From Rhodopseudomonas infernalis (GTDB lineage Bacteria; Pseudomonadota; Alphaproteobacteria; Rhizobiales; Xanthobacteraceae): 64,000 nucleotides of DNA. Below, piece by piece: positions 35,155 to 44,016 of the stretch. Position 1 is the first letter of the stretch. Every line of letters begins with the position of its first letter. The stretch covers positions 39,592 to 103,591 of the forward strand of contig NZ_JAJNAL010000017.1 in assembly GCF_022271405.1 (NCBI RefSeq). Reading direction: 5' to 3'. Position numbers and translations under genes: made by a program. The notes below the pieces were generated by a model. The model was not told the DNA's origin, searched no databases, and saw only the letters and a program-made list of their open reading frames with translations.

Positions 35155-36912
35155 ATGGACTCTCTATCGGGGTACTCGCGTCGTCCCTTTGCCTTCATTT
35201 TGCGCTACGTGCGCCAAAGACCGGGCACACATCTGATCATTCTGTTGTGCGTTCTACTGGCAGTTGCCTGTTCTGTCGGCACGCAATACGGCGTCAAGTA
35301 TCTGGTCGATGGACTGAGTGGTGGACGCTCGGGCGCAGTGTGGCTCGGATTCGTCTTCCTGGTCTCGCTGATTGCCGCCGATAATCTGTTGTGGCGCGTC
35401 GCAAGTTGGGTTGCGAGCTTCACATTTCCCGCCGTCACGGCCGATCTGCGGCGCGATATGTTCCGGCATCTGACCGGCCATGCGCCGAGTTACTTCTCCG
35501 ATCGTCTCCCCGGCATGCTGTCGAGCCGGATCACCGCCACCTCAAATGCAGTGTTCACCATCGAGAACATGTTCGTCTGGAACGTGTTGCCGCCATTCGT
35601 CGCCACATTCCTGGCGATCGCGCTGATCTCCACCGTCAGTATGCAAATGGCGCTGGCCCTGTCGGTCGCGGCAGCGCTGCTGATGGCGCTGGTGTTCAAG
35701 CTCGCCGCCGACGGCAAGCCGCTGCACGACGAGTTCGCCGACAAGGCTGCCACGGTCGACGGAGAAATGGTCGACGTCATCAACAACATGCCGCTGGTAC
35801 GCGCATTCTGCGGGCTGGGCTACGAGCATGCGCGGTTCGAGAACACGGTGAATCTCGAAGTGAACGCGCGCGGCCGTAGTCTGCGCTATCTGGAGCGGCT
35901 GCGCCTGCTGCATGCGGTGATCACCGTGATCCTCACTGTCGCGCTGCTCGCCTGGGCCATTCAATTGTGGCAGCGTGGCGGCGCGTCGACCGGCGACGTG
36001 GTGCTGATCTGCACGCTGGGCCTGTCGATTCTCCATGCCACACGGGATCTCGCCGTGGCACTGGTCGACGTGACTCAGCACGTTGCCCGGCTGTCCGAGG
36101 CAGTCGCGACGCTGCTGGTGCCGCATGAACTCAGCGATCATCCCGAGGCCGAGCCGCTGGTGCGGGCCGGCGCGGCGATCTCGTTTAATAATGTCTCCTT
36201 CCAGTATCCGGGCGGATCGAAAGTGTTCGATCGCTTCACGCTGCGCCTCAATGCCGGCGAACGTGTCGGATTAGTGGGCGCCTCGGGTGGCGGCAAGTCA
36301 ACGTTATTCGTTCTGCTACAGCGGTTCTACGACGTGCAGGACGGCAGCGTGACGATTGACGGGCAGGATATCTCGCGCGTCACTCAGCACAGCCTGCGGG
36401 ACGCGATCTCGGTGGTGCCGCAGGACATCTCACTGTTCCAGCGCTCGATTCGTGACAACATCCGTTACGGCCGCCCCGGCGCGAGTGACGAAGAGGTGCT
36501 TCGCGCAGCGATCGCGGCGCGCTGCGATTTCGTCGAAACGCTGCCCGAAGGGCTCGACACCATGGTGGGCGACCGCGGTGTCAAGCTATCGGGCGGACAG
36601 CGACAGCGGCTGGCGATCGCCCGCGCGTTCCTCAAGGACGCTCCGATCCTGCTGCTCGACGAAGCCACTGCGGCGCTCGACTCGGAATCCGAAGAAGCCA
36701 TCCGCGAAGCATTGGCTCGGCTGATGCATGGGCGTACGGTGATCGCTATCGCGCACCGTTTGGCAACGCTGCGCAATTTCGATCGCGTCGTCCTGCTGCA
36801 GGGCGGCAAGATCATCGAGGAGGGGCCGCCGGATCGGCTGATGCAGGGCCAGGGCCCGTATCGTGAACTCGTTGCGCGTGAGATCAGCCGTCTGGCTACG
36901 CATGCCGCCTGA
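35155..36912 (+). CDS. ABC-type multidrug/lipid exporter (fused permease-ATPase)
   Basis: A 585-residue half-transporter. Six transmembrane helices in the first about 320 residues are followed by an ATPase domain (about 340-575): Walker A VGASGGGKSTLFVLLQRFYD, signature [17 protein letters not shown], Walker B ILLLDEATAALD and H-loop IAIAHRLATL. It should function as a homodimer exporting lipid, drug or polysaccharide-related substrates. I start at ATG 35155; CGGAGGCGG at 35140-35148 is the ribosome site. A sigma-54-like promoter lies upstream. The next gene, 67 bp away, encodes a carbohydrate-active enzyme, so a glycan link is possible. Confidence 0.9.
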   Translation: MDSLSGYSRRPFAFILRYVRQRPGTHLIILLCVLLAVACSVGTQYGVKYLVDGLSGGRSGAVWLGFVFLVSLIAADNLLWRVASWVASFTFPAVTADLRRDMFRHLTGHAPSYFSDRLPGMLSSRITATSNAVFTIENMFVWNVLPPFVATFLAIALISTVSMQMALALSVAAALLMALVFKLAADGKPLHDEFADKAATVDGEMVDVINNMPLVRAFCGLGYEHARFENTVNLEVNARGRSLRYLERLRLLHAVITVILTVALLAWAIQLWQRGGASTGDVVLICTLGLSILHATRDLAVALVDVTQHVARLSEAVATLLVPHELSDHPEAEPLVRAGAAISFNNVSFQYPGGSKVFDRFTLRLNAGERVGLVGASGGGKSTLFVLLQRFYDVQDGSVTIDGQDISRVTQHSLRDAISVVPQDISLFQRSIRDNIRYGRPGASDEEVLRAAIAARCDFVETLPEGLDTMVGDRGVKLSGGQRQRLAIARAFLKDAPILLLDEATAALDSESEEAIREALARLMHGRTVIAIAHRLATLRNFDRVVLLQGGKIIEEGPPDRLMQGQGPYRELVAREISRLATHAA

Positions 36913-36979
36913 CGTTCCGAATGATGCGTCAGCATCGCGCGGCACCCGCCGTGCGATCAGCAGCCGATAGGGTCGATCA

Positions 36980-39181
36980 ATGTTCTCTGACGTCATCTCG
37001 CATCCCGCGCCCGCCGACGAGCAGGCGCCCGCATCCGAATCGCCGTTCTACATTCCGATGATCGGCCCCGCGGCCCGCCCGCGCACGGCGCTGAAACATG
37101 ACGACACGTTCCTGGTGCTGGACAGCCACGGAGATATCGGCGCCTCGGCCGGCGGCACCGACGGACTGTTTCACGCCGACACGCGCTATCTGGCGCGGTT
37201 GCAGTTGCGGCTCGATGATGTCCAGCCGCTGCTGCTCGGCTCGAATCTGCGCGACGACAACTCGGTCCTCACCGTCGACCTCACCAATCCGGACATCTAT
37301 CGCGACGGCCGGCTCGTGCTGGCCAAGGATCTGCTCCACATCGTGCGCACGATCTTCCTGTGGCGCGGCACGGCGTTTCAGCGGATCGGATTGCAGAATC
37401 ACGGCGACGTCGAGGCCAGCCTCGATCTGACGCTCGACTTCGACAACGACTTCGCCGATCTGTTCGAAGTCCGCGGCAGCGTGCGACCCAAGCGCGGTGA
37501 ATTCCTCAGCCGCCGTGCATCTCCATCCGACGTCACGCTCGATTATCGCGGCCTCGACAAGGTCACGCGTAGCACCACCGTCCATTTCGATCCCCAGCCG
37601 GCGCAGCTGAAGGCGGGGCGCGCGGTCTTCCACATCACGCTCGCGCCGCAGCAGACCGCGTCCGTCTTCATCGCCGTGAGCTGCAACAAGCCGGCGTCGC
37701 AGAAGCTGATGCCGTTTTTCCGCAGCCTGCTCGCGCATCGGCGCGAGATGCGGGAGACCACCTCGGGCGGCACCACCATCGCGACCTCGAACGACATCTT
37801 CAACGAGGTGCTGTGCCGGTCCATGGCCGACCTCAACATCCTGACGACGGAGACCGCGCAGGGCCGCTACCCCTATGCGGGCATTCCCTGGTACTCGACG
37901 ACATTCGGCCGTGACGGACTGATCACCGCGCTGCAGATGCTGTGGATCGACCCACGCGTCGCCCGCGGCGTGCTGCGCCGGCTCGCCGCCTATCAGGCCA
38001 CGACGGTCGATCCGCTCAACGACGCCGAGCCCGGCAAGATCCTGCACGAGATGCGCGGCGGCGAGATGGCGGCGCTGCGCGAGGTGCCGTTCGCGCAGTA
38101 TTACGGCAGCGTCGATTCGACCCCGCTGTTCGTGATGCTCGCAGGCCTGTATGTCCAGCGCACCGGCGACGACACCACGCTGAAGGAGCTGTGGCCGGCG
38201 ATCGAGAAGGCGCTCGGCTGGATCGACGGCCCGGGCGATCCGGACCGTGACGGCTTCGTCGAGTATCAGCGCGCGACCGATCAGGGCCTGCAGAACCAGG
38301 GCTGGAAGGATTCTTACGACGCGATCTTCCACGCCGACGGCAAGCTTGCCGAGGGCAATATCGCACTCGCCGAAGTGCAGGGCTACGTGTTCGCCGGCAA
38401 GCGGCTTGCCGCGATGTGCGCACGACGGCTCGGCCACGCCGACCGCGCCGATCAGCTCGAAGAGCAGGCCGACAAGCTGGCGTCGCAGTTCGAGCGTTGG
38501 TTCTGGTGCGAGGAGCTTGGTACCTACGCGCTTGCGCTCGACGGCGCCAAGCGGCCGTGCAAGGTCCGTAGTTCCAACGCCGGGCAGTTGCTGTTCACAG
38601 GTATCGTCCGGCAGGATCGCGCCCGGCTGGTCGCGACCGATCTGATGCGGCCGCACTTCTTCTCGGGTTGGGGCATCCGCACCATCGCCTGCGGCGAGGC
38701 GCGTTACAATCCGATGTCGTATCACGACGGTTCGATCTGGCCGCACGACAACGCGCTGATCGCGCTCGGCCTGGCGCGCTACGGTTTCAAGGCTGCGGTC
38801 GAGAACGTGTTCAAGGGCCTGTTCGACGCCGCGAGCTACATGGAGTTGCGCCGGCTGCCGGAACTGTTCTGCGGCTTCCAGCGCGAGCGGCGCCGCGGTC
38901 CGACGCTGTATCCGGTCGCCTGCGCGCCGCAGGCCTGGGCCAGCGCGACGCCGTTCACGCTGCTCGAAGCCGCGCTCGGCATCCAGTTCGATGCCGACCG
39001 GCACGAGATTCGCTTGGTCAATCCGCGGCTGCCGGCGTTTCTAAACGACGTGGTGCTCCGCGATTTGCGGATCGGTGCATCCAGCATCGATCTGCGGGTG
39101 CGCCGGCACGGCGACGGCGTGTCGATGGAAGTGCTGCGCACCGATGGGCGCATTCAGGTTTCGATCGTGTTGTCTCGGTAG
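36980..39181 (+). CDS. Amylo-alpha-1,6-glucosidase-type (glycogen debranching enzyme family) protein
   Basis: A 733-residue protein. The N-terminal beta domain (about 25-250) begins FLVLDSHGDIGASAGGTDGLFHADTRYLA with gaps, typical of the GDE N-terminal domain. It is followed by an (alpha/alpha)6 barrel (about 275-700) with IPWYSTTFGRDGLITALQML, HEMRGGEMAALREVPFAQYY, DSTPLFVMLAG and MSYHDGSIWPHDNALIALGL, which supplies the catalytic acids of GH-like debranching enzymes. Such proteins act on alpha-1,6 or other alpha-glucosidic bonds in the cytoplasm. The neighbouring GT4 and exporter genes and the GT20 fusion elsewhere in the window suggest storage-glycan or osmolyte metabolism. The substrate is not proven. 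Confidence 0.88.
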   Translation: MFSDVISHPAPADEQAPASESPFYIPMIGPAARPRTALKHDDTFLVLDSHGDIGASAGGTDGLFHADTRYLARLQLRLDDVQPLLLGSNLRDDNSVLTVDLTNPDIYRDGRLVLAKDLLHIVRTIFLWRGTAFQRIGLQNHGDVEASLDLTLDFDNDFADLFEVRGSVRPKRGEFLSRRASPSDVTLDYRGLDKVTRSTTVHFDPQPAQLKAGRAVFHITLAPQQTASVFIAVSCNKPASQKLMPFFRSLLAHRREMRETTSGGTTIATSNDIFNEVLCRSMADLNILTTETAQGRYPYAGIPWYSTTFGRDGLITALQMLWIDPRVARGVLRRLAAYQATTVDPLNDAEPGKILHEMRGGEMAALREVPFAQYYGSVDSTPLFVMLAGLYVQRTGDDTTLKELWPAIEKALGWIDGPGDPDRDGFVEYQRATDQGLQNQGWKDSYDAIFHADGKLAEGNIALAEVQGYVFAGKRLAAMCARRLGHADRADQLEEQADKLASQFERWFWCEELGTYALALDGAKRPCKVRSSNAGQLLFTGIVRQDRARLVATDLMRPHFFSGWGIRTIACGEARYNPMSYHDGSIWPHDNALIALGLARYGFKAAVENVFKGLFDAASYMELRRLPELFCGFQRERRRGPTLYPVACAPQAWASATPFTLLEAALGIQFDADRHEIRLVNPRLPAFLNDVVLRDLRIGASSIDLRVRRHGDGVSMEVLRTDGRIQVSIVLSR

Positions 39182-39226
39182 ACATTCGTAGGAACGCGGC
39201 GACACCGTCGCCGCGGGGGAGGCTCG

Positions 39227-39790
39227 ATGCACATCCGGTTCAGTACTGCGTTCGCCATGGTGGTGATCACCAGCGTCGTCTCGGCCGGCCTGCGCGCCGA
39301 TCCGGCCGATCCTGCGAAGTCCGCAGAGCCGGCCAAACAGGTCGAGCCAGCCAAACCGGCTGAGCCTGCGAAGCAGGCCGAGCCTGCCAAACCGGCCGAG
39401 CCGGTCAAATCATCTGCGACAGCAAAGAGCGATCCGCCGACCGTGACCGTGATCAGTCCGGAGGACGCCCGCGGGGTGCTCGGCCGCGAGGTACGTAGCG
39501 CCGCCGATGAAGACATGGGCCGCATCGTCGACATCGTGGTCGACAAAGAGGGCAAGACCCGCGCCGCCATCATCGACTTCGGCGGCTTTCTGGGCGTCGG
39601 CAGTCGCAAGATCGCGGTCGATTGGACCGCGCTGAAGTTCAGCACCATCGCCAAGAAGGAAGACAAGGTCACGCTCGCGCTCACGCGCGATCAGGTGCGC
39701 GCTGCGCCGGAATACAAGGACGAGCAATCGGTCGTGGTGCTCGGCGCATCCGGCAAGCTGTCGCCGCTCGAGTTCGGGCCGGAGAAGTAG
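39227..39790 (+). CDS. Secreted PRC-barrel domain protein with EPAK repeats
   Basis: A 187-residue protein. A signal peptide (MHIRFSTAFAMVVITSVVSA) leads into a low-complexity linker (about 24-65) of repeated (A)EPAK / EPAKPA units. A PRC-barrel domain (about 75-180) follows: EDARGVLGREVRSAADEDMG, RIVDIVVDKEGKTRAAIIDF, GGFLGVGSRKIAVDWTAL. PRC barrels bind partners or lie at the ends of stress-related proteins. The charged linker may span the periplasm or touch peptidoglycan. The gene follows the debranching-type gene by 45 bp. Function unknown. Confidence 0.82.
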   Translation: MHIRFSTAFAMVVITSVVSAGLRADPADPAKSAEPAKQVEPAKPAEPAKQAEPAKPAEPVKSSATAKSDPPTVTVISPEDARGVLGREVRSAADEDMGRIVDIVVDKEGKTRAAIIDFGGFLGVGSRKIAVDWTALKFSTIAKKEDKVTLALTRDQVRAAPEYKDEQSVVVLGASGKLSPLEFGPEK

Positions 39791-39872
39791 GCTGAGCGCG
39801 CCGCTTCCCGACCGCGGAGCCGGCCACGGCCCGCACTCGCTTGGGCCAGCCGCGCCGCCCGGCGACGAGCCG

Positions 39873-41111
39873 GTGCAGCCGCCGGAGTCCCGCACGCCGT
39901 CGCAGCAGAGCCAGCGCGGGCTGGACTGGTTTATCTTTTTCCTCGCCGACGTGCAGACCGGCTTCGGCCCGTTCATCGCGGTCTATCTCACTACGCAGAA
40001 ATGGACCCAGGTCGAGATCGGCCTGGTGTTGTCGGTCGGCGGCATCATCGGGCTGATCGGCCAGATGCCCGGCGGTGCGATCGTCGATGCGGCCAAGGAT
40101 GAGCGCAAGGTCGCCGGCGCCGCGGTGGCGGCGATCGGCGTCGCGGCGCTGGCCTATGCGCTGCTGCCGATCTTCCCGGTGGTGATGGCGGCGGCGACGC
40201 TGCATGCGGCCGCAAGCTGCGTGCTCGGCCCCTCGATCGCGGCGATCAGCCTCGGGCTGGTCGGGCCCTATCTGATCGGCGAGCGGCTCGGCCGCAACGC
40301 GCGCTGCGCCTCGCTCGGCAACGGCGTTGCCGCGGCGGTGATGGGCACCGCCGGTTATCTGTTGTCGAGTCGCTCGGTGTTTCTGGTGACGTGCCTGCTG
40401 GTGATCCCGACGCTGATCGCGCTGTCGCGGATTCGCGGCCAGGAAATCGATTCCGCCCAGGCCCATGGCGCCGTGCGGCGCGATGAGGGGCCGGCCTTCC
40501 GGTTTTCCGATCTGGCGAATTTGCTGCGGCAGCGCCCGCTGCTGGTGTTCGCGGCCGCGATGCTGATGCTGCAGCTCGCCAATGCGGCGATGCTGCCGCT
40601 GATGGCGAGCGCCGTCACCTCGCGCTCCAGCGATTCGGCACCGGCGCTGATCGCGTTCTGTATCGTCGTGCCGCAGGCGATCGTCGCGCTGTTCTCGCCC
40701 AGGGTAGGCCGGTGGGCGCAGTCGATCGGCCGCAAGCCGCTGCTGTTCGCCGGCTTCGGTGCGCTGGCGATCCGCGGCGTGCTGTTCTCGACGGTGACGG
40801 ATCCGTATCTGCTGGTCGCGGTGCAGCTGTTCGACGGCGTCACCGCCGCGGTGTTCGCCGTCCTGGTGCCGCTGATCATTGCGGACGTCGCGTTCGGCAG
40901 CGGACATTTCAGCTTCGCCCAGGGCGTGGTCGGCACCGCCGGCGGCATCGGCGCCTCGCTCAGCAACGTCCTGGCCGGCCTGATCGCCGACAAATTCGGC
41001 AGCCACGCAGCCTTCCTCGGCCTCGCCTGCGTGGCGGCGCTCGGCCTGACGGTGGTGTGGCTGCTGATGCCGGAAACGCGCCGGGTCGAGCCGGAGAAGG
41101 CTGAGGGCTAA
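39873..41111 (+). CDS. Major facilitator superfamily transporter
   Basis: A 412-residue transporter with about twelve helices in two bundles. Helix 1 is followed by FLADVQTGFGPFIAVYLTTQ. The loop after helix 2 has GGAIVDAAKDERKV (the MFS loop 2-3 motif, relaxed), and its partner in the second half is SPRVGRWAQSIGRKPLLFAG. The GTG at 39873 is used, but the frame is open back to a CTG at 39792, so the start is unsure. The substrate is unknown. Confidence 0.88.
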   Translation: MQPPESRTPSQQSQRGLDWFIFFLADVQTGFGPFIAVYLTTQKWTQVEIGLVLSVGGIIGLIGQMPGGAIVDAAKDERKVAGAAVAAIGVAALAYALLPIFPVVMAAATLHAAASCVLGPSIAAISLGLVGPYLIGERLGRNARCASLGNGVAAAVMGTAGYLLSSRSVFLVTCLLVIPTLIALSRIRGQEIDSAQAHGAVRRDEGPAFRFSDLANLLRQRPLLVFAAAMLMLQLANAAMLPLMASAVTSRSSDSAPALIAFCIVVPQAIVALFSPRVGRWAQSIGRKPLLFAGFGALAIRGVLFSTVTDPYLLVAVQLFDGVTAAVFAVLVPLIIADVAFGSGHFSFAQGVVGTAGGIGASLSNVLAGLIADKFGSHAAFLGLACVAALGLTVVWLLMPETRRVEPEKAEG

Positions 41112-41125
41112 GTCCGCACGCACGC

Positions 41126-41211
41126 CGTCATTGCGAGGAGCGCAGCGACGAAGCAATCCAGAAGCGCCATGCTCGGCGCTTCTGGATTGCTTCTCTTCGC
41201 TTGCAATGACG
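41126..41211. repeat. Palindromic element with CGTCAT...ATGACG ends (family A)
   Basis: An 86-bp inverted repeat after the MFS gene. The left arm starts CGTCATTGCGAGGAGC and continues with CGACGAAGCAATCCAGAAGC. The right arm is GCTTCTGGATTGCTTCTCTT followed by GCTTGCAATGACG. It is a shorter sibling of 27109-27223. Confidence 0.82.
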
Positions 41212-41224
41212 AACGAGAGCGGCT

Positions 41225-41416
41225 TCAGCCCATCAGCTTGCGGATCTGCTCGGCGCAGGACTTTGCCGCCTTCTGGGCGGCGACCAGTGACGCGAAGGTG
41301 CGGCGTTCGAGGCTGTGGAAGTCGCGGTGGGCGGCGTGGAAGCAGAAGTTGCGTCCATCGCGAACGACGATGCCGGCGGTGCGTGAGCTCACTTCGATAA
41401 CGTAGGCGTCGGACAT
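41225..41416 (-). CDS. Small protein of unknown function
   Basis: A 63-residue protein starting at ATG 41416 with GAGGG just upstream. It has an N-terminal beta-like half (MSDAYVIEVSSRTAGIVVRD) and a C-terminal helix with LVAAQKAAKSCAEQIRKLMG. Between them, NFCFHAAHRDFHSLERRTF contains two His and a Cys. The ordered composition and ribosome site suggest a real gene. No family is recognised. It lies between a palindromic element and the convergent VOC gene region. Confidence 0.6.
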   Translation of the reverse strand: MSDAYVIEVSSRTAGIVVRDGRNFCFHAAHRDFHSLERRTFASLVAAQKAAKSCAEQIRKLMG

Positions 41417-41553
41417 CAACCCTCGCTGGCCAAGCCAGCGCCCCCGGAAACGGCGCCCCCAAGGGTGCCGGCACGCTTCAGACCGTCGAACATCTCGACG
41501 GCGCTGAAACGCGACGGACCGGGAAATCGTTCCTGAGGTTTGTCTTTAAAATC

Positions 41554-42411
41554 TCAACGTTGCACGAAAACCAGCAGCACCCCGTTGGCGGCGCTCGGCT
41601 TCACCACGACGCGGTCGCCGAGCGTTACGCCTGCTGCGCCCGCCGCCTGTGCGGCCGCGGCGAGATCATCCACCGCGATGATCAGCCCGGCGCCGCCGCG
41701 CTCCGGTACGCCATCGAGCGAAACGCCGGGATATTGCTGCGCCAGCGTGTCGCGCGACAGGAAGACGAGCTCGGCGCGGCCTTCGCCGGACGGCACCACG
41801 ACGCTGCCGTCCGGCTCCGAATATTGCTCGCCCTCGGTCAGCCGCACCATGTGCCGCGCGTCGCTTTCCGGCCGCGGCGCGGTGATCAGCACCCGCACCA
41901 GCCCGGTGGCGTGATTGGCATGCTGCTGCAGCTCGGGAATCCACACGGTGTCGCGGGTGTGGTGCTGGCAGGCGAAGATGCGCAGCCCGGCGGGCGACTC
42001 GGTCAGCGGCCACTGGAAGATGCTGAAGCGTGCTTCGCCTTCGCCGCCGCCCGGCAACGGCACCGGCCGGCCGAAATCGATCGGGCCGACCGCATCGAGG
42101 CCGAGGTCGCGCAGCTCGTCAGCGCCCTTGGCGGCATCCGTGGTGGTGAAGGCGATCCGCTCGATGCCGTCGCCACGTTCGGCGAGGAAGGCGCGGCTCG
42201 GCGCGTTGTGCTCGGTCGGGGTCAGGACGCCGAGCAGCTCGATGTAGTCGTGCCCGAACATGATGGTGTAATTGCCGGAGCCGAGCGCCGGGCTGTGCGT
42301 GCCGCGCGGCGACAACGTAAAGCCGAGCCGCTGCCAATTGGCCGCAGCCGCATCCAGATCCTTGACCATGACCACGGCATGATCGATTCCGACGACGTAT
42401 TGCAGTGACAC
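41554..42411 (-). CDS. VOC-superfamily (glyoxalase-like) protein, two modules
   Basis: A 285-residue protein with paired beta-alpha-beta-beta-beta modules of the vicinal-oxygen-chelate superfamily (glyoxalase I, dioxygenases, resistance proteins). The first module (about 5-130) starts VVGIDHAVVMVKDLDAAAAN and carries metal-type His/Glu positions (DHAV, HDYIELLGV). The second lies in the C-terminal half (ATGLVRVLI, GAGLIIAVDDLAAAAQAAGA). I choose GTG 42411, with GGGGAG upstream, although a TTG at 42429 is possible. It is divergent from the FAD oxidoreductase gene. Substrate unknown. Confidence 0.8.
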   Translation of the reverse strand: MSLQYVVGIDHAVVMVKDLDAAAANWQRLGFTLSPRGTHSPALGSGNYTIMFGHDYIELLGVLTPTEHNAPSRAFLAERGDGIERIAFTTTDAAKGADELRDLGLDAVGPIDFGRPVPLPGGGEGEARFSIFQWPLTESPAGLRIFACQHHTRDTVWIPELQQHANHATGLVRVLITAPRPESDARHMVRLTEGEQYSEPDGSVVVPSGEGRAELVFLSRDTLAQQYPGVSLDGVPERGGAGLIIAVDDLAAAAQAAGAAGVTLGDRVVVKPSAANGVLLVFVQR

Positions 42412-42527
42412 GCTGACTTTGCTCCCCAAGACTCTTGCAGGGTAGGCTAGCCAGATCGTTCCGCCGCCGCAACCCGACGCAGGTCGCAGGCAGGACGGGG
42501 GCGATCGAATCGATGGAAGGACCGAAG

Positions 42528-43829
42528 ATGACTGCCGAAGTACGCTGGCCGGATTCGCTGTGGGCCGCGGTGACGCCGCCGGGGCCCGATCTGCCGGAGC
42601 TGCGCGGCACGGAGGTGGCCGACGTGGTGGTGATCGGAGGCGGCTTCAGCGGGCTGTCGACGGCGCTGCATCTGCGCGAGGCCGGCGTCGACGTCGCGGT
42701 GATCGAGGCCGCCGAGCCCGGCTGGGGCGCGTCGGGCCGCAACAACGGCCAGGTGATCCCGACGCTGTCGCGGCCCGATCCGGACGACATCGTCGCCAAG
42801 CACGCCGCCGCCGGCGAGCGGCTGGTCGGGCTGATCCGCGACAGCGCCTCGATCCTGTTCGATGTCGCAAAGCGCCACGGCATCGACGCCGAGCAGGAGC
42901 AGAACGGCTGGGTGCAGCCGGTGCATTCGCCGGGCCGCATCAAGATTGCCGAGCGCCGCTTTCGGCAATGGTCGAAATTCGGCGCGCCGGTCGAGCTGTT
43001 GTCGCGCGAGCAGGTGCGCGACATGCTCGGCTCCGACGCCTGGTTCGGCGGCTTTTGGAACCGGACCGGCGGCCACATCAATCCGCTGGCGCTGGCCCGC
43101 GGGCTGGCGCGGACCGTTGTGGCACAGGGCGGCCGGATCTTCGCACGCTCGCCGGCGGTGAGCATCGAGCGAAGCGGTGACCGCTGGATCGTCAAGACCG
43201 CGCAGGGACAGATCAGCGGCCGCGCGCTCGTGGTCGCCAGCAATGCCTATACGGGCGAATTCGCCAAAACGCTGGCGCCGGCGATCGCCAGCGAGGTGAT
43301 GCCGGTGCGGTCGTGGCAGATGGCGACACAGCCGCTCAGTGACAATGTCCGCAAGAGCATGATCCCGGGCCGGCAGGCGATGTCGGACACCCATGGCGAG
43401 CTGATCTTCGGCCGCTTCGACGCTCGCAACCGCTTCGTCACCGGCGGCGCGATCATCCGGCCGTTCAACCAGATCGCGACCTTGCGGGCGCGGGTCGGCA
43501 AGCGGCTGCAGAGCCTGTGGCCACAGATCGGCGAGGTCCGGTTCGACTACGTCTGGAACGGCTTCATCGGCATGACCACCGACTATCTGCCGCACATCCA
43601 CCGCCTCGGCCCCAACGCCTACGGCTGGACCGGCTGCAACGGCCGCGGCGTCGCGCTGTCGATCGCGCTCGGCGATGAGCTGTCAAAGGCGGTCCGCGGC
43701 GTGCCGGACAGCGAACTGGCGCTGCCCTTCACCGAACCGACCCCGATCCCCGCCAACGAACTCCTCCGCCCCTTCGCCCCGCTGATGATGGTGCTGTACC
43801 GGCGCCGCGACAGCAAGGAGATCGCGTAG
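42528..43829 (+). CDS. FAD-dependent oxidoreductase (DAO family)
   Basis: A 433-residue flavoenzyme of the D-amino-acid oxidase/glycine oxidase/PuuB family that oxidises amines or N-methyl compounds. The FAD-binding fold is VVVIGGGFSGLSTALHLREA followed by the Glu in VAVIEA. A second mark is GWGASGRNNGQVIPTLSRPD. The C-terminal FAD contact is GWTGCNGRGVALSIALGDEL. ATG 42528 follows GGAAGGA at 42515-42521. The next gene downstream is the convergent peptide-type ABC ATPase, with a palindromic element between. The amine substrate is unknown. Confidence 0.87.
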   Translation: MTAEVRWPDSLWAAVTPPGPDLPELRGTEVADVVVIGGGFSGLSTALHLREAGVDVAVIEAAEPGWGASGRNNGQVIPTLSRPDPDDIVAKHAAAGERLVGLIRDSASILFDVAKRHGIDAEQEQNGWVQPVHSPGRIKIAERRFRQWSKFGAPVELLSREQVRDMLGSDAWFGGFWNRTGGHINPLALARGLARTVVAQGGRIFARSPAVSIERSGDRWIVKTAQGQISGRALVVASNAYTGEFAKTLAPAIASEVMPVRSWQMATQPLSDNVRKSMIPGRQAMSDTHGELIFGRFDARNRFVTGGAIIRPFNQIATLRARVGKRLQSLWPQIGEVRFDYVWNGFIGMTTDYLPHIHRLGPNAYGWTGCNGRGVALSIALGDELSKAVRGVPDSELALPFTEPTPIPANELLRPFAPLMMVLYRRRDSKEIA

Positions 43830-43919
43830 TCAGCGGCTACGCGTCCACTTTTGCCCGTCATGCTCGGGCTTCCACGTCCTGCCGCGCACTTATTGCCTGT
43901 ATCAGTAGATGCCGGCTTC

Positions 43920-44001
43920 GTAGGATGGGTTGAGCGTAGCGAAACCCATCATAGGCGCGCTCTGTCTGACCAATGGTTTCGCTGCGCTCAACCCATCCTA
44001 C
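43920..44001. repeat. GTAGGATGGGTT-type inverted repeat
   Basis: The left arm GTAGGATGGGTTGAGCGTAG CGAAACC pairs with the right arm GGTTTCGCTGCGCTCAACCC ATCCTAC. The total is 82 bp, between the convergent FAD oxidoreductase and ABC ATPase genes. This is a repeat type seen in many proteobacterial genomes and is unlike the CGTCAT family. Confidence 0.8.
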
Positions 44002-44016
44002 TTTACTATGGCCGGC

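Noticed and set aside
34899..35198. 100-residue N-terminal extension of the GT4 gene
   Set aside because: It runs through the divergent regulatory region; the ATG at 34898 has a ribosome site and starts the conserved N-lobe.
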